Positions 1 through 7,887 of a DNA stretch of 64,000 nt are shown piece after piece. The notes beneath the pieces were generated by a model. It ran no database searches. It saw only the letters and a list, made by a program, of their open reading frames with translations, and was not told the DNA's origin. The DNA comes from Candidatus Tumulicola sp. Lineage in GTDB: Bacteria; Vulcanimicrobiota; Vulcanimicrobiia; Vulcanimicrobiales; Vulcanimicrobiaceae. Each line of letters opens with the position of its first letter. Within the stretch, counting starts at the first letter, position 1. The position numbers and the translations under genes are program-made. The DNA lies in assembly GCA_036490475.1 (NCBI GenBank), contig DASXDT010000005.1, positions 620,001 through 684,000 of the forward strand, written 5' to 3'.

Positions 1-733
1 AGTGATTCCGACAAAATCGAAATGGCGAAGCGGTCGATTGCCGCGCAACTCCTTGGTGGATTAAAACCATCGTACCGTAAAAACGATCATCGAGCATGTC
101 GAAAACGGATCGAGGATTAATGAGGCGCGTCGCTATACAAAACGCTCCGCTTGATCACACCGCAGGCAACGACCGCATGGCTTGCATTCTGGACCACGAT
201 CGCGTATTCACCGCTCGTAAGTGAAAAATGGGTATGTCTACATGCGCCGATCCAGCAGCGATTTTCAACGTCTTCCCAAAGGCTCTATCTAGCTCCGAGC
301 CGCTGGACGGAGGACTCGTGCAGCTACCCGTAGCGAGGACGACGTGATAGATGCTCATCGGTGCAGAAGCGGTAAGCTGGGGCCAGATGTTGCTGCCTTC
401 GATACGACAGTTGCCTTGGTCGTCGCAGGCTTTTCCGACGGAAGCTATCGCAAGGCCTAAGACTCGCGAGTTGCCTAAAGTTTTTCAGAGTTACCGACGT
501 CTGCTAAGCCAGCTTCCCTGGCACGCAGTCATCGTAAGGACCGGCGGATCCAATATGGGCTGTCGCGAGAACTGCAACGAAACGTACGGTAAGAAGCGCG
601 AGCGGTCCGTTGCTCGCAAACCTTTCAAAAGCAAATACAGTGGCACCCCGCAGAGCTAGAAGGTGTCAAACGTGTGTTGTTGTCGTTGCGAGCAGCCGAA
701 ACGGCTCGCTATGAGATCACATCGGAGTCGCGA
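1..733. other. Region with no supported gene
   Basis: I see no convincing gene here. A reading frame open from base 1 to the stop at 118-120 (plus strand) could be the last 39 codons of a gene outside the window, but its residues match no family I know. Two other short frames (151-333 and 351-659, plus) and one on the minus strand (155-358) have no ribosome binding site or recognisable motif and overlap each other. An imperfect hairpin at 688-709 (arms GCGAGC/GCTCGC) lies just past the 3' end of the minus-strand lipoprotein gene but has no T-run, so it is only a weak terminator candidate. Confidence 0.5.
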
Positions 734-1723
734 CTACTGAGGTACTGCGATGATATCGAGCTTCTTGAAACCCTTGTACGTCGCTAAAAGCGTCGGCGGG
801 ACACTCGATAGCCACCCTTTCGCCGGTCTCGCAAAGGCGTAGACGCATTCGTTGTGGGCATCGGCCACGTAGGCGATCGATGCGTCGCCGTTCAATGCGA
901 CGCCGCCGATCGATCCGTCCTTATCGGGCACGCGAATCAACGATCCGCCCGAGGGCGACGAAATCGAAACGAGCCCGCGTGCGCCGTCGACGGGCGTCAG
1001 GACATCCTCGTCGTTATCCGCGGCGCCGCCGATGAGGGCGATCGTGCCGATGCCAAAGCAGCTACCTTCGGTGTATTTGCCGCCGGCGGTGCGCGTGAAG
1101 GGACGGACGCTCGCGAAACCGCAGCCACCCGAAACGATGACGTTCTTTCCGTTGGGCGTCGAGAGAACCGACGCGGCGTTCGTCGAATTCTCAATCACGA
1201 CCGTTGGGCCGTGCTTGCCCATCTTGCCGCGAGGAAAGAAGTACACCGCCTGTTGGCCGTAGTCGCTGACGTAGACGTTATCGTGCGCGTCGACGGAAAC
1301 GTCAGTCAGCTCCGGCACACCCGATCCGCCCTGCAAGCTCGGTGCGTCGAGTTGGCGCACGAGCGTGCCGGTATCGGTAAAGATCTGCACGCACGCGGCG
1401 CACGGATTCGAGCTCGATCCAGTTACCGTCGTATAGATGCTACCGTGCGCATCGGCGGCAAGACCTTGCGCCACTCCATTGCCCGGAGAGAACTGCTTTG
1501 TTACTTGCGCTTTTCCGTTCGCAATCGAAAAGACCGTAATCGTTCCGTTCGAGTAATCGAGATTGAAAAGTTCGGTGAGGCCGCCCGATGCTGCACGCCG
1601 TACGTCGCTGCCGGGCGCCGTCGAGCCGGTAAATGGAAGCGTATGCTGCGCCGACGTTACGCTCGAGCAACCAGCCAGCGCGAGCGCTGCGGCGCCGAGA
1701 GCGGCTAAAAGTACAGTCTTCAT
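734..1723 (-). CDS. Lipoprotein with beta-propeller (NHL-like) repeats
   Basis: The 329-residue product starts with a typical lipoprotein signal: MKTVLLAA, a hydrophobic stretch, then the lipobox LAGC at about residues 16-19. The rest has repeated units of the type AHGSIYTTV, AHDNVYVSD and ASIAYVADA, each a strand-turn-strand with a small-residue-rich loop, as seen in NHL/SMP-30 style propellers. It is probably an envelope-anchored propeller; its ligand is unknown. The ATG has a weak purine-rich AGAGG sequence upstream. It diverges from the next operon across a 222-bp gap that includes a hairpin at 1773-1796 (GCCCGC/GCGGGC). Confidence 0.75.
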   Translation of the reverse strand: MKTVLLAALGAAALALAGCSSVTSAQHTLPFTGSTAPGSDVRRAASGGLTELFNLDYSNGTITVFSIANGKAQVTKQFSPGNGVAQGLAADAHGSIYTTVTGSSSNPCAACVQIFTDTGTLVRQLDAPSLQGGSGVPELTDVSVDAHDNVYVSDYGQQAVYFFPRGKMGKHGPTVVIENSTNAASVLSTPNGKNVIVSGGCGFASVRPFTRTAGGKYTEGSCFGIGTIALIGGAADNDEDVLTPVDGARGLVSISSPSGGSLIRVPDKDGSIGGVALNGDASIAYVADAHNECVYAFARPAKGWLSSVPPTLLATYKGFKKLDIIAVPQ

Positions 1724-1945
1724 CTGCCTCTATTTGCTGCGTGGTGCCTCGAGTCATTCGCACAACAGGTCTGCCCGCGACGAACGATTTGCGGGCTCTT
1801 TGCAAGCGCCGCATCGTGCTCAACGAACGTTCAAGTCTTTGCCTTACATCCAAGAGCCATCTCAGCTCGTTACCTGGCTGAGGTTCGCGTCTCAGTCTCA
1901 AACGGCGAAACGCGCAACAAGCAAGATCCCTCGAGGAGTGACATC

Positions 1946-2008
1946 ATGAAATCCAACACGCTGCCTGGCGCCGAAAATCCAGAGCGAGCGCAACGCGATG
2001 CTTCGTAG
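1946..2008 (+). CDS. Possible 20-codon leader peptide
   Basis: A short frame, ATG at 1946 to TAG at 2006-2008, has a much better ribosome binding site (GAGGAG, 7 nt upstream) than the secreted-protein gene whose ATG at 1998 lies inside it. Its stop overlaps that start region in another frame, the arrangement expected of a coupled leader peptide. The encoded 20 residues (MKSNTLPGAE at the start) have no recognisable motif. The strong Shine-Dalgarno is visible; translation and a regulatory role are inference. Confidence 0.3.
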   Translation: MKSNTLPGAENPERAQRDAS

Positions 2009-2603
2009 CCACTGCCTTTCGATCGGTCGCTTTGCCGGAATCGTTCTTGCGGTCGCTCTTTCGGCAAACGTGGCAGGGACGGCGCTCGCGAGTCTTGCGC
2101 CAAATCGCACGCAAACGACACAATACCTCGGCCAGCCGGACCTGCCGCTGACAGCGGCCGTCGTTGCGGCCGGAGGAGGAGCGAAACACTTCAGCGCGCT
2201 TGCGTTGCTATCGGTATTGACCGGTCCAAAAGATGCCGTCGAAGTCGGTCGTCTGACGCGACGCTTTGGCAAGGTGCGCGTCGCAGCGTTCGCGGCGACG
2301 TTCGACCGCGCGGTCGACGATGCGCTGGCAACCGCCAGGAAGGCCGGCGTCTCGTTGCCTAAGCCGTCGGCATACCTGGCAGATGGCGGACATTTGTCGG
2401 CGGCGTTGCTCGTTGCCGGCACGATGGGCAATGGGCGTTTCGACGTCGGTTATATGCTGGAGCACCTCGTCTCGCGCAAAATTCACGTTGCGATCATGCA
2501 CCAGCTCAATGGCGATCCTAACGTCGGCCATCAGAGCAATGCGGATTTTCACATTATGCTTACCGCGCTGATGATGGATCTCAAATCGCAATACGGTCTG
2601 TAA
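1998..2603 (+). CDS. Secreted protein of unknown function
   Basis: The 201-residue product has an N-terminal export signal (about residues 10-31, hydrophobic, ending near TALAS). The mature part is a single Ala-rich, probably helical domain with conserved-looking stretches GGGAKHFSALALL and GHQSNADFHIMLTALMMDL near the C-terminus. I do not recognise the family. The stop TAA overlaps the next ATG (TAATG at 2601-2605), so it is probably co-translated with the following lipoprotein. The ATG at 1998 lacks a clear ribosome binding site of its own and may depend on the upstream leader frame. Confidence 0.65.
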   Translation: MLRSHCLSIGRFAGIVLAVALSANVAGTALASLAPNRTQTTQYLGQPDLPLTAAVVAAGGGAKHFSALALLSVLTGPKDAVEVGRLTRRFGKVRVAAFAATFDRAVDDALATARKAGVSLPKPSAYLADGGHLSAALLVAGTMGNGRFDVGYMLEHLVSRKIHVAIMHQLNGDPNVGHQSNADFHIMLTALMMDLKSQYGL

Positions 2604-3106
2604 TGCACGTGATTCGCCTGCGCTCCCCGTACGCGGTCCTTTTCGCCGTCGCAACCTTGCTCTCGGCGTGCTCCAAGCAGGATGCGGGTGAACATCGTAC
2701 TCAGGCACCTCAGTTCGTCGTCGTCGACGATCGCATTGTCGGCAGTAGAGCGGACCAATTCTTGTATTCGGGCCGTTGGGAACGCGTTCGGGGCCGCCAC
2801 GATGGCCGGCATGCCGGTACCAGCACGCGCAGCTTTACCCCGGGCGACACGGTATCGCTATTCTATTTCGGTCGCCGTTGCGAGCTCTTCGGCGTGGCGG
2901 GGCCTCAGGGTGGCCCCGCCACCCTGGTCGACGAAACGCATCACACCATCAACTTCCACGCTCGTTCGGTACAAATGAAATCGGTGTATCTCAGTCCGTG
3001 GCTGCCCGACGGTCCGCACACGATGGTCGTTACGGTTGGCGTGCAGACGAAGGGGTCGGCGCGAAATGGTTACGTGAATATCGACTACGCGCGCATCGAC
3101 AAATAA
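2603..3106 (+). CDS. Lipoprotein with carbohydrate-binding-like beta domain
   Basis: The 167-residue product begins with a lipoprotein signal whose lipobox LSAC lies near residues 20-23. The mature region is beta-rich, with the pattern SFTPGDTVSLFYFG, FGVAGPQGGPATLVD, LPDGPHTMVV and a final VNIDYARI. That pattern resembles jelly-roll carbohydrate-binding modules found in surface proteins (from memory of such folds). It is coupled to the upstream secreted-protein gene by a TAATG overlap, and transcription probably ends at the terminator at 3113-3138. Function beyond surface binding is unknown. Confidence 0.65.
   Translation: MHVIRLRSPYAVLFAVATLLSACSKQDAGEHRTQAPQFVVVDDRIVGSRADQFLYSGRWERVRGRHDGRHAGTSTRSFTPGDTVSLFYFGRRCELFGVAGPQGGPATLVDETHHTINFHARSVQMKSVYLSPWLPDGPHTMVVTVGVQTKGSARNGYVNIDYARIDK
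2894..2926 (+). repeat. Two overlapping, mutually exclusive hairpins
   Basis: Inside the lipoprotein gene, GTGGCGGGGCC (2894-2904) pairs perfectly with 2912-2922 across a 7-nt loop, and CAGGGTGGC (2906-2914) pairs perfectly with 2918-2926 across a 3-nt loop. The two stems share bases, so only one can form at a time. It could be chance in GC-rich coding sequence. Confidence 0.4.
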
Positions 3107-3112
3107 CTATCA

Positions 3113-3138
3113 AAAATCCACCTGTTAGGGTGGATTTT
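3113..3138. terminator. Bidirectional intrinsic terminator
   Basis: A perfect 10-bp stem, AAAATCCACC (3113-3122) with GGTGGATTTT (3129-3138), encloses a 6-nt loop. It sits between the convergent lipoprotein gene (plus) and ssrA (minus). Because the stem has A/T ends, each strand leaves a short U-run, of five on the minus strand. Confidence 0.75.
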
Positions 3139-3146
3139 CGGAAACT

Positions 3147-3501
3147 TGGTGGAGCTGTCGGGGTACTGCCCCCCGAGTCCAAGAAGCCTAAACGGCGCAT
3201 TCTCCAGGCTCAGCTTTGATTTTAGCTTACTCGAGCGGCCGCCTCAAAGCGCGGTGTACCGTTCGCAGCAGATCGTTTGTCTCGCCCGCGCGTCCGATCA
3301 TTCGCGCGAACCAGCCCGAGTTTATGGCCGGAGAGCAGAGCGGCTCGGGCCGACCCTCTGCGTCCGGTGGCTAACCTAAGTTAGGCAGCCAGTGCGTATT
3401 GATTATCGGCAGATATTGCCGTTGCGATCGTTTTAGGAGGGCTCGCAACTCCGCCTGCTAACGCCGATCACGGATCTTCCTGTCGAACCTATTTCAGCCC
3501 C
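3147..3501 (-). ncRNA. ssrA: tmRNA (transfer-messenger RNA), one-piece
   Basis: The minus-strand RNA (355 nt) starts GGGGCTGAAATAGGTTCGAC, the usual tmRNA 5' end, and finishes CAGCTCCACCA. The 7-bp acceptor stem GGGGCTG/CAGCTCC forms with one G-U pair and CCA is encoded. The tag frame runs from GCA at 3425 to TAA at 3381-3383 and gives ATAISADNQYALAA, with the canonical ALAA protease signal; the resume triplet follows ATC, similar to the GTC in E. coli. The T arm is odd: a 6-bp stem TCGGGG/CCCCGA with loop GGCAGTA in place of TTCRANY. The RNA rescues stalled ribosomes together with SmpB. No protein gene in this stretch is real. Confidence 0.95.
3381..3425 (-). other. tmRNA tag-peptide reading frame
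   Basis: Fourteen codons plus stop within ssrA encode the proteolysis tag ATAISADNQYALAA. The final ALAA is the motif recognised by ClpXP-type proteases. The resume codon is assigned as GCA by alignment of the preceding triplet with the E. coli pattern; a start one or two codons upstream is possible. Confidence 0.8.
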
Positions 3502-3508
3502 ATGATCG

Positions 3509-3532
3509 TGCTCCGGGCCGAAACCCGGAGCA
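3509..3532 (-). other. Strong hairpin just upstream of mature tmRNA 5' end
   Basis: A perfect 9-bp stem, TGCTCCGGG (3509-3517) with CCCGGAGCA (3524-3532), lies 7 nt before the mature 5' end of ssrA and just after its -10 element. It would form the 5' leader of the tmRNA precursor, normally removed by RNase P. It could also stop read-through from the upstream membrane-protein gene, but no T-run follows it. Confidence 0.5.
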
Positions 3533-3535
3533 ATC

Positions 3536-3544
3536 ACTATAACA
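3536..3544 (-). promoter_or_regulatory. Extended -10 promoter of ssrA
   Basis: On the minus strand the bases read TGTTATAGT, which fits the extended -10 form TGn-TATAnT. It lies about 35 nt upstream of the mature tmRNA 5' end, leaving room for a short processed leader. No good -35 hexamer is visible at 16-18 nt, as is usual for extended -10 promoters. Confidence 0.45.
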
Positions 3545-3574
3545 CGCGCGTCAATGCGCCGGTTTCGGTCTTGG

Positions 3575-3940
3575 CTAGCGCGCTTCTTCGCGCTTGGAGC
3601 CTTGATGCATCAGGGTCGAAACGATCATCATGAGGATCGCTCCGTACAGATTGGCCAGCCACGGGCTGATCTCGCCGGTCGTGTGGAAGTTGGGCGTCAC
3701 CCAAACCGTAATCGCGAACAAAATATAGTTGACCACGATCGAGAACAGGCCCAGCGTCACGATGGTCAGCGGCAGCGAGAGAAGCCGCAGAATCGGTCCG
3801 AGGACCGCGTTAACGATGCCGAAGATCAATGCCGCGATCAGCGCGGTTCCGACGGTCACGCCGTGATTAAAACCCGGGACGTACTTGGCGATCAGATACA
3901 ACGCGATCGCGTTGACGATAAAGCGAAGAAGCAATTCCAT
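3575..3940 (-). CDS. Phage-holin-4-like small membrane protein
   Basis: The 121-residue product has four hydrophobic segments and the features of the YvlD / phage holin family 4 group: an N-terminal MELLLRFIVNAIALYL helix, the GIVNAVLGPILRLLSLPLTIVTLG stretch spanning the middle (split here only for description) and a polar C-terminal tail. Family members are small inner-membrane proteins of uncertain role and are not evidence of a prophage. It lies 49 bp downstream of uvrC on the same strand and may be the last gene of that unit. Confidence 0.8.
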   Translation of the reverse strand: MELLLRFIVNAIALYLIAKYVPGFNHGVTVGTALIAALIFGIVNAVLGPILRLLSLPLTIVTLGLFSIVVNYILFAITVWVTPNFHTTGEISPWLANLYGAILMMIVSTLMHQGSKREEAR

Positions 3941-3989
3941 CCGGCTCTCCTTTTGACGGTTGCGAACGGGCGCAGCCTTGCTTGGCTTC

Positions 3990-5951
3990 CTACGCGGGAG
4001 ACTGCAGTCCCTGTTTTACCTTGGCCGCCAGCGCCGGCGTCATGCCTTTGACCGCGGCGATTTCGTCGATGCTGGCGCGCCGGATGCCGGCAGCCGAGCC
4101 GAACGCCGTCAGCAAGCGCTTTTTGCGCGTGGGGCCGACACCGTCGAGCCCATCGAGCGCTGACTGCATCATCGACTTGGCACGCCGTTGGCGATGATAC
4201 GTTACGGCGAAGCGGTGCGCTTCGTCGCGGATCCGTTGGACCAAATGCAGCGCGGCCGAGTTGGGCGGCAGCACGATCGGGTCCGAGCTCCCGGGCAAGT
4301 ACAGCCACTCGTGCTCTTTGGCCAATCCCGCGACGGAAAGTCCGGTCATATCGAGTTCTTCGAGCACCTCTACCACCGCGCTGAGCTGCCCTTTGCCGCC
4401 GTCGATCAGCAGCAGATCGGGTTTCTTGTTGAACTTCTCTTTACGCGCCAGCTCGCGCTCCATCGGCTGCTCTTCTTTATCCGTCACCCGGCGCAAATAG
4501 CGTAAGCGACGCCGTAGCGTCTCTTGCATCATCGCAAAGTCGTTGGGGCCACGATCGTACTGAATCTTGAACTTGCGATATTCGCTCTTCTTCGCTCGGC
4601 CCTCGACGAACACAACCATCGAAGCGACCGGATTGGTCCCCGCAATATTCGAGATGTCGTAACACTCGATGCGGTGCGGCATTTCCGGCAGCTCCAGCGC
4701 ATCTGCCAAATCGGTGAGCGAACGCGCTTGCGCCGTCTCTTGCACTTCTTGGTGGGCGAGGAACGCCTTGAGGTTCTGCTCGGCGTTTTCATGCACAAGC
4801 CGCATGTATTCGGCTCGAACGCCGCGTTGCGGCACGAGAATTCGAACGCGTTGGCCCTTAATCGACGAAAGCCAGCCTTCGATCGTCGGGCGCTCCTCGG
4901 GTAGCTGCTCGACCAGCACTTCCTTTGGAACCGCATTCGAGTTGCCCGGACGAGCGCGCCGTTTCAGCGCAACCGGCACCTCGTTTTCGCGCGCGACGCG
5001 TCCGGTCGAAAACGTCGCCCCTTCGGGCGCTCCGGCGGTCCGCGCCGTATAAAATTGCGCGAGAAACCCATCCATCAGCGTCGCGTCGGACTGGTCGTGC
5101 ACGCCGTCGAGAATGAAGTGCTCTTGGCCGATCAACTTGCCGCCGCGAACGAAGAAGACTTGCATGCAGGCTTGGTCGCGGGAACGAGCGATCGCGATCA
5201 GATCCATGTCGAGCCGCGACTTCCAAACGACCTTCTGGTTTTCGGTGACCCGCCGCAGTTGTACGATACGATCGCGAATGCGTGCCGCCGATTCGTAACT
5301 ATATTGTTCGGCAGCGTGGCTCATCTCGGTGTTGAGCCGCGAAAACAACGTGTCTTGTTTGCCTTCGAGAAACAGCACTGCTTCGTCGATCATCGCATCG
5401 TACTCCGGCTCGGATTGCAAGCCAACGCATGGCGCCAGACACCGTTTGATGTGATATTGCAGGCACGGACGTTTACGCTTGCCGTCGATCGGCTCGCGAC
5501 AGGTGCGCAGCGGAAATACCAACCGCACGACGTCGATCAGTTCGCGCAAGCCATGAGCGTTGGTATACGGGCCGAAATAGCGGGCGCCGTCGTCCTTGAC
5601 CATCCGCGTGAACACGATCCGCGGGTACGCCTCGTTGGTCACCTTGAGATACGGATAACGCTTGTCGTCGCGCAACCGGACGTTGAACGGCGGCTGGTGC
5701 CGCTTGATCAGATTGGCTTCGAGGATCAGCGCTTCGATTTCGTTGGTGACGACGATCGTCCGCACATCGACCACGCGTTCCACCATGGCCGCCGTGCGTA
5801 TATGATGGACCGAGCCGGCTTGAAAATACGAACGAACGCGGCTGCGCAACGACACGGCTTTACCGATGTACAGAATCTCGCCGCCGGAGCCAACCATCAG
5901 GTAGACTCCGGGTGCGTCGGGTATTTGCGTCAGCGTTTCTTCGCGCGTCAC
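3990..5951 (-). CDS. uvrC: UvrABC excinuclease subunit C
   Basis: UvrC makes both cuts beside a DNA lesion in nucleotide excision repair. The 653-residue protein has the GIY-YIG nuclease at its N-terminus (GVYLM at 15-19, ILYIGKA about ten residues later), a UVR helix-turn region near the middle (SAARIRDRIVQLRRV), the RNase H-like C-terminal nuclease (ECYDISNIAGT, LLIDGGKGQL) and closing helix-hairpin-helix motifs (LDGLDGVGPTRKKRLL). The frame stays open far upstream, but that part is the DedA gene read out of frame. The GTG at 5951 overlaps the DedA stop as GTGA and starts just before the first conserved block, so it is chosen. Confidence 0.95.
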   Translation of the reverse strand: MTREETLTQIPDAPGVYLMVGSGGEILYIGKAVSLRSRVRSYFQAGSVHHIRTAAMVERVVDVRTIVVTNEIEALILEANLIKRHQPPFNVRLRDDKRYPYLKVTNEAYPRIVFTRMVKDDGARYFGPYTNAHGLRELIDVVRLVFPLRTCREPIDGKRKRPCLQYHIKRCLAPCVGLQSEPEYDAMIDEAVLFLEGKQDTLFSRLNTEMSHAAEQYSYESAARIRDRIVQLRRVTENQKVVWKSRLDMDLIAIARSRDQACMQVFFVRGGKLIGQEHFILDGVHDQSDATLMDGFLAQFYTARTAGAPEGATFSTGRVARENEVPVALKRRARPGNSNAVPKEVLVEQLPEERPTIEGWLSSIKGQRVRILVPQRGVRAEYMRLVHENAEQNLKAFLAHQEVQETAQARSLTDLADALELPEMPHRIECYDISNIAGTNPVASMVVFVEGRAKKSEYRKFKIQYDRGPNDFAMMQETLRRRLRYLRRVTDKEEQPMERELARKEKFNKKPDLLLIDGGKGQLSAVVEVLEELDMTGLSVAGLAKEHEWLYLPGSSDPIVLPPNSAALHLVQRIRDEAHRFAVTYHRQRRAKSMMQSALDGLDGVGPTRKKRLLTAFGSAAGIRRASIDEIAAVKGMTPALAAKVKQGLQSPA

Positions 5952-6589
5952 CGCGAGTTCGAATCGCCCTCCCGGGTCGAAGGGTTGCGTTTCCGCATGA
6001 GCGACCAAACGATTATTCCGGCCACGACGACAATCACGGCGATAATTCCGCCAAGCGTACCCCAGCGATGCAGGAGCGGTAAAATTCGATCCAAGTGATC
6101 GCCCAGCTGGTAGCCCAGGCCGACGAGCAGGCTGCACAGCACGAGCGAACTCAGCAGCGTCCATAATATGAACGCGCCGTAATGCATCTCGGCAATGCCG
6201 GCCGGAAAACCGGCCACGCCGCGGACCACGGGTAGAAAGCGGCAGATGAAAATCGAAAACGTGCCGTAGCGGGCGAAAAACCCGTGCACCACTTCGAGCT
6301 GACGGTGATGGAAACCGACGTACTTTCCATACCGTTCCAAGACCGGCACCCCGCCGTAACGACCGATCGCATACGCGAGAGTCTGCCCTGCGCATTCGCC
6401 CGAGACCACGACGGCGATCGTCAGCCAGATACTTGCCAAATGTTTCGTCGCCGTCAAGGCACCGGATATCGGAAGCACCAGTTCGGCACCGACCGGTAAT
6501 CCAATATTACCCATCACCATCGTTAGGAACAGGCCGCCATACCCATACTTGTCGATCAGGTCGATGACGAAGTGCTGCAGATGTTCCAT
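5948..6589 (-). CDS. DedA / SNARE-associated family membrane protein
   Basis: The 213-residue membrane protein has the DedA signatures: GNIGLPVGAELVLP near the N-terminus, a Gly-rich GRYGG segment and the FICRFLPVVRGVAGFPAG motif with conserved Arg residues in the middle. DedA proteins act in inner-membrane lipid or proton-dependent transport, including undecaprenyl-phosphate flipping in some members. It starts 3 nt after the Clp N-domain gene and overlaps uvrC by 4 nt, suggesting one transcription unit; a functional link to repair is not implied. Confidence 0.9.
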   Translation of the reverse strand: MEHLQHFVIDLIDKYGYGGLFLTMVMGNIGLPVGAELVLPISGALTATKHLASIWLTIAVVVSGECAGQTLAYAIGRYGGVPVLERYGKYVGFHHRQLEVVHGFFARYGTFSIFICRFLPVVRGVAGFPAGIAEMHYGAFILWTLLSSLVLCSLLVGLGYQLGDHLDRILPLLHRWGTLGGIIAVIVVVAGIIVWSLMRKRNPSTREGDSNSR

Positions 6590-6592
6590 GGA

Positions 6593-6997
6593 CTAGTCGG
6601 CCCGCGTCGGAGCGTTGTGGGCGGCGGCTTGCCGCAACACCTCGGCGGCCAAGCTCCCGCCTTCTTCGCGAAGCGCTTCGAACAAATCGAACGGCGCGAT
6701 CTCACGGTCGGGGGCCCGCGTTTCGGCCAATGCGACGATCTTGCGCAACCGTGGCGTAAGCAGAATGCCTTCCCAGGCGCGCTCTTCTCCGGTCACAAAG
6801 CTGCGGCGAATTTCTGCATGTACTGCTCCAGCGTCGATGCCGCCGGCCGCGAGTTCCGCCGCGATCGCGTCGTCTCGCTCGTCCAGCAACGCGAGCAACA
6901 AATGCTCGACGCCAACGTAATAGTGGCTGTGGTTGCGGCACTCTTGCTCAGCCGCACGGAGAACCCGTCGCGACGCCGAGTCGAAATTCGAAAACAC
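6593..6997 (-). CDS. Stand-alone Clp N-terminal domain protein
   Basis: The 134-residue protein is essentially one Clp_N domain: two related four-helix repeats, the first with YYVGVEHLLLALL and the second with LTPRLRKIVALAE and IAPFDLFEAL. In ClpA/ClpC this domain binds adaptors and substrates. No AAA+ ATPase module follows, so it may act as an adaptor or decoy for a Clp unfoldase encoded elsewhere (inference). It lies between tRNA-Pro and the DedA gene, and the DedA start follows its stop by 3 nt. Confidence 0.85.
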   Translation of the reverse strand: MFSNFDSASRRVLRAAEQECRNHSHYYVGVEHLLLALLDERDDAIAAELAAGGIDAGAVHAEIRRSFVTGEERAWEGILLTPRLRKIVALAETRAPDREIAPFDLFEALREEGGSLAAEVLRQAAAHNAPTRAD

Positions 6998-7036
6998 GCC
7001 TCTCCCGGCTTCATAGTTGAAAAAGTCGGGGAACTA

Positions 7037-7110
<74 letters not shown>

Positions 7111-7196
7111 ATGAAGCTTCTCGTTTTATTAGACCATACGCGCCGTGTCCTGCCGCCAGGGAATGGCGCCGAGGCTGGGAAAGGCCTGAGCCGCCC

Positions 7197-7874
7197 ATGC
7201 AATACCTAATCGTCGGGTGCGGCCGCGTCGGGTCGGCACTCGCGAAATACCTCGACCTCGATGGCCACGAGGTCAACGTCGTCGACGAAGACCCATCCGC
7301 TTTCAAACGCCTTGGCCCCAAGTTTAAGGGCCACGTGATGGTCGGTACCGGTATCGACTACGACGTGCTCAAACGTGCCGGCGCGACCACCGCCGATGGG
7401 TTCGTGGCCGTCACCAACGGCGACAACCGCAACATCATGGCGGCGCTCATCGCCCAACGCATGTTCAAGATCAAGCGTATCGTCGCGCGCATCTACGATC
7501 CGGCTCGCGGCCAAATGTATCGCGAACTCGGCGTGCAGACGGTCTGCCCGACGACCGTCGGCGCCAAACTGATCCGCGACGTGCTGATGGAAGCGCCCTG
7601 GAATACGTTGCAATCCTTCGACTTCGGAAAGTTGACGTCGATTTCGGCGGTCATTACGCACGCCGACGCAGGCAAGATCGTTCGCGATATCGAGGACCGC
7701 GGTCGGGTGCGCATCGCAGCCGTTCGTCGTGAAGGCGGGGGCGTCTATATCGCAACCGGCGACATGGTGCTCGAGGAGGGCGACGAGATCAACGCGGTCA
7801 TCGCACCCGAAGCCATCAGCGCCTTCGCACAGCGTTTCTCGAGCGCCGCGCCCGGCGCGAGGATGTCCGCATGA
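7197..7874 (+). CDS. TrkA-type K+ uptake regulator (first of a pair)
   Basis: The 225-residue protein has an N-terminal Rossmann fold that binds NAD(H) (GCGRVGSALA near residues 7-16, acidic VVDED about 20 residues later) and a C-terminal RCK_C/TrkA_C domain (VYIATGDMVLEEGDEINAV). Such RCK proteins gate Trk/Ktr potassium transporters. Classical TrkA has two such halves in one chain; here each half is a separate gene and the next gene supplies the other. The ATG at 7197 is chosen because it begins the fold directly; the longer open frame runs into the tRNA. No TrkH or KtrB gene is in the window. Confidence 0.88.
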   Translation: MQYLIVGCGRVGSALAKYLDLDGHEVNVVDEDPSAFKRLGPKFKGHVMVGTGIDYDVLKRAGATTADGFVAVTNGDNRNIMAALIAQRMFKIKRIVARIYDPARGQMYRELGVQTVCPTTVGAKLIRDVLMEAPWNTLQSFDFGKLTSISAVITHADAGKIVRDIEDRGRVRIAAVRREGGGVYIATGDMVLEEGDEINAVIAPEAISAFAQRFSSAAPGARMSA

Positions 7875-7886
7875 GGATGTCCGCAT
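7859..7886 (+). repeat. 14-bp tandem duplication at gene junction
   Basis: GAGGATGTCCGCAT occurs twice, back to back (7859-7872 and 7873-7886). The first copy holds the last codons and stop of the first trkA-like gene; the second copy supplies the GAGG ribosome-binding sequence just before the ATG of the second at 7888. Confidence 0.85.
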
Positions 7887-7887
7887 A

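Noticed and set aside
854-1708. 284-residue plus-strand frame opposite the beta-propeller lipoprotein
   Set aside because: It mirrors the lipoprotein gene, is Arg-rich and has no motif; the minus-strand gene has a clear signal peptide and repeats.
3146-3379. 77-residue plus-strand frame in the 3107-3574 gap
   Set aside because: The stretch is the minus-strand tmRNA gene.
3147-3501. Two-piece (permuted) tmRNA
   Set aside because: The order acceptor 5' strand, tag, T arm, acceptor 3' strand is that of a one-piece gene; only the T loop is unusual.
3575-3940. Prophage marker (holin)
   Set aside because: The YvlD/holin-4-like family is common in non-phage contexts and no other phage genes are nearby.
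3990-6395. 801-residue version of UvrC with a long N-terminal extension
   Set aside because: The extension is the DedA gene read in another frame; the GTG at 5951 overlapping the DedA stop fits the family start.
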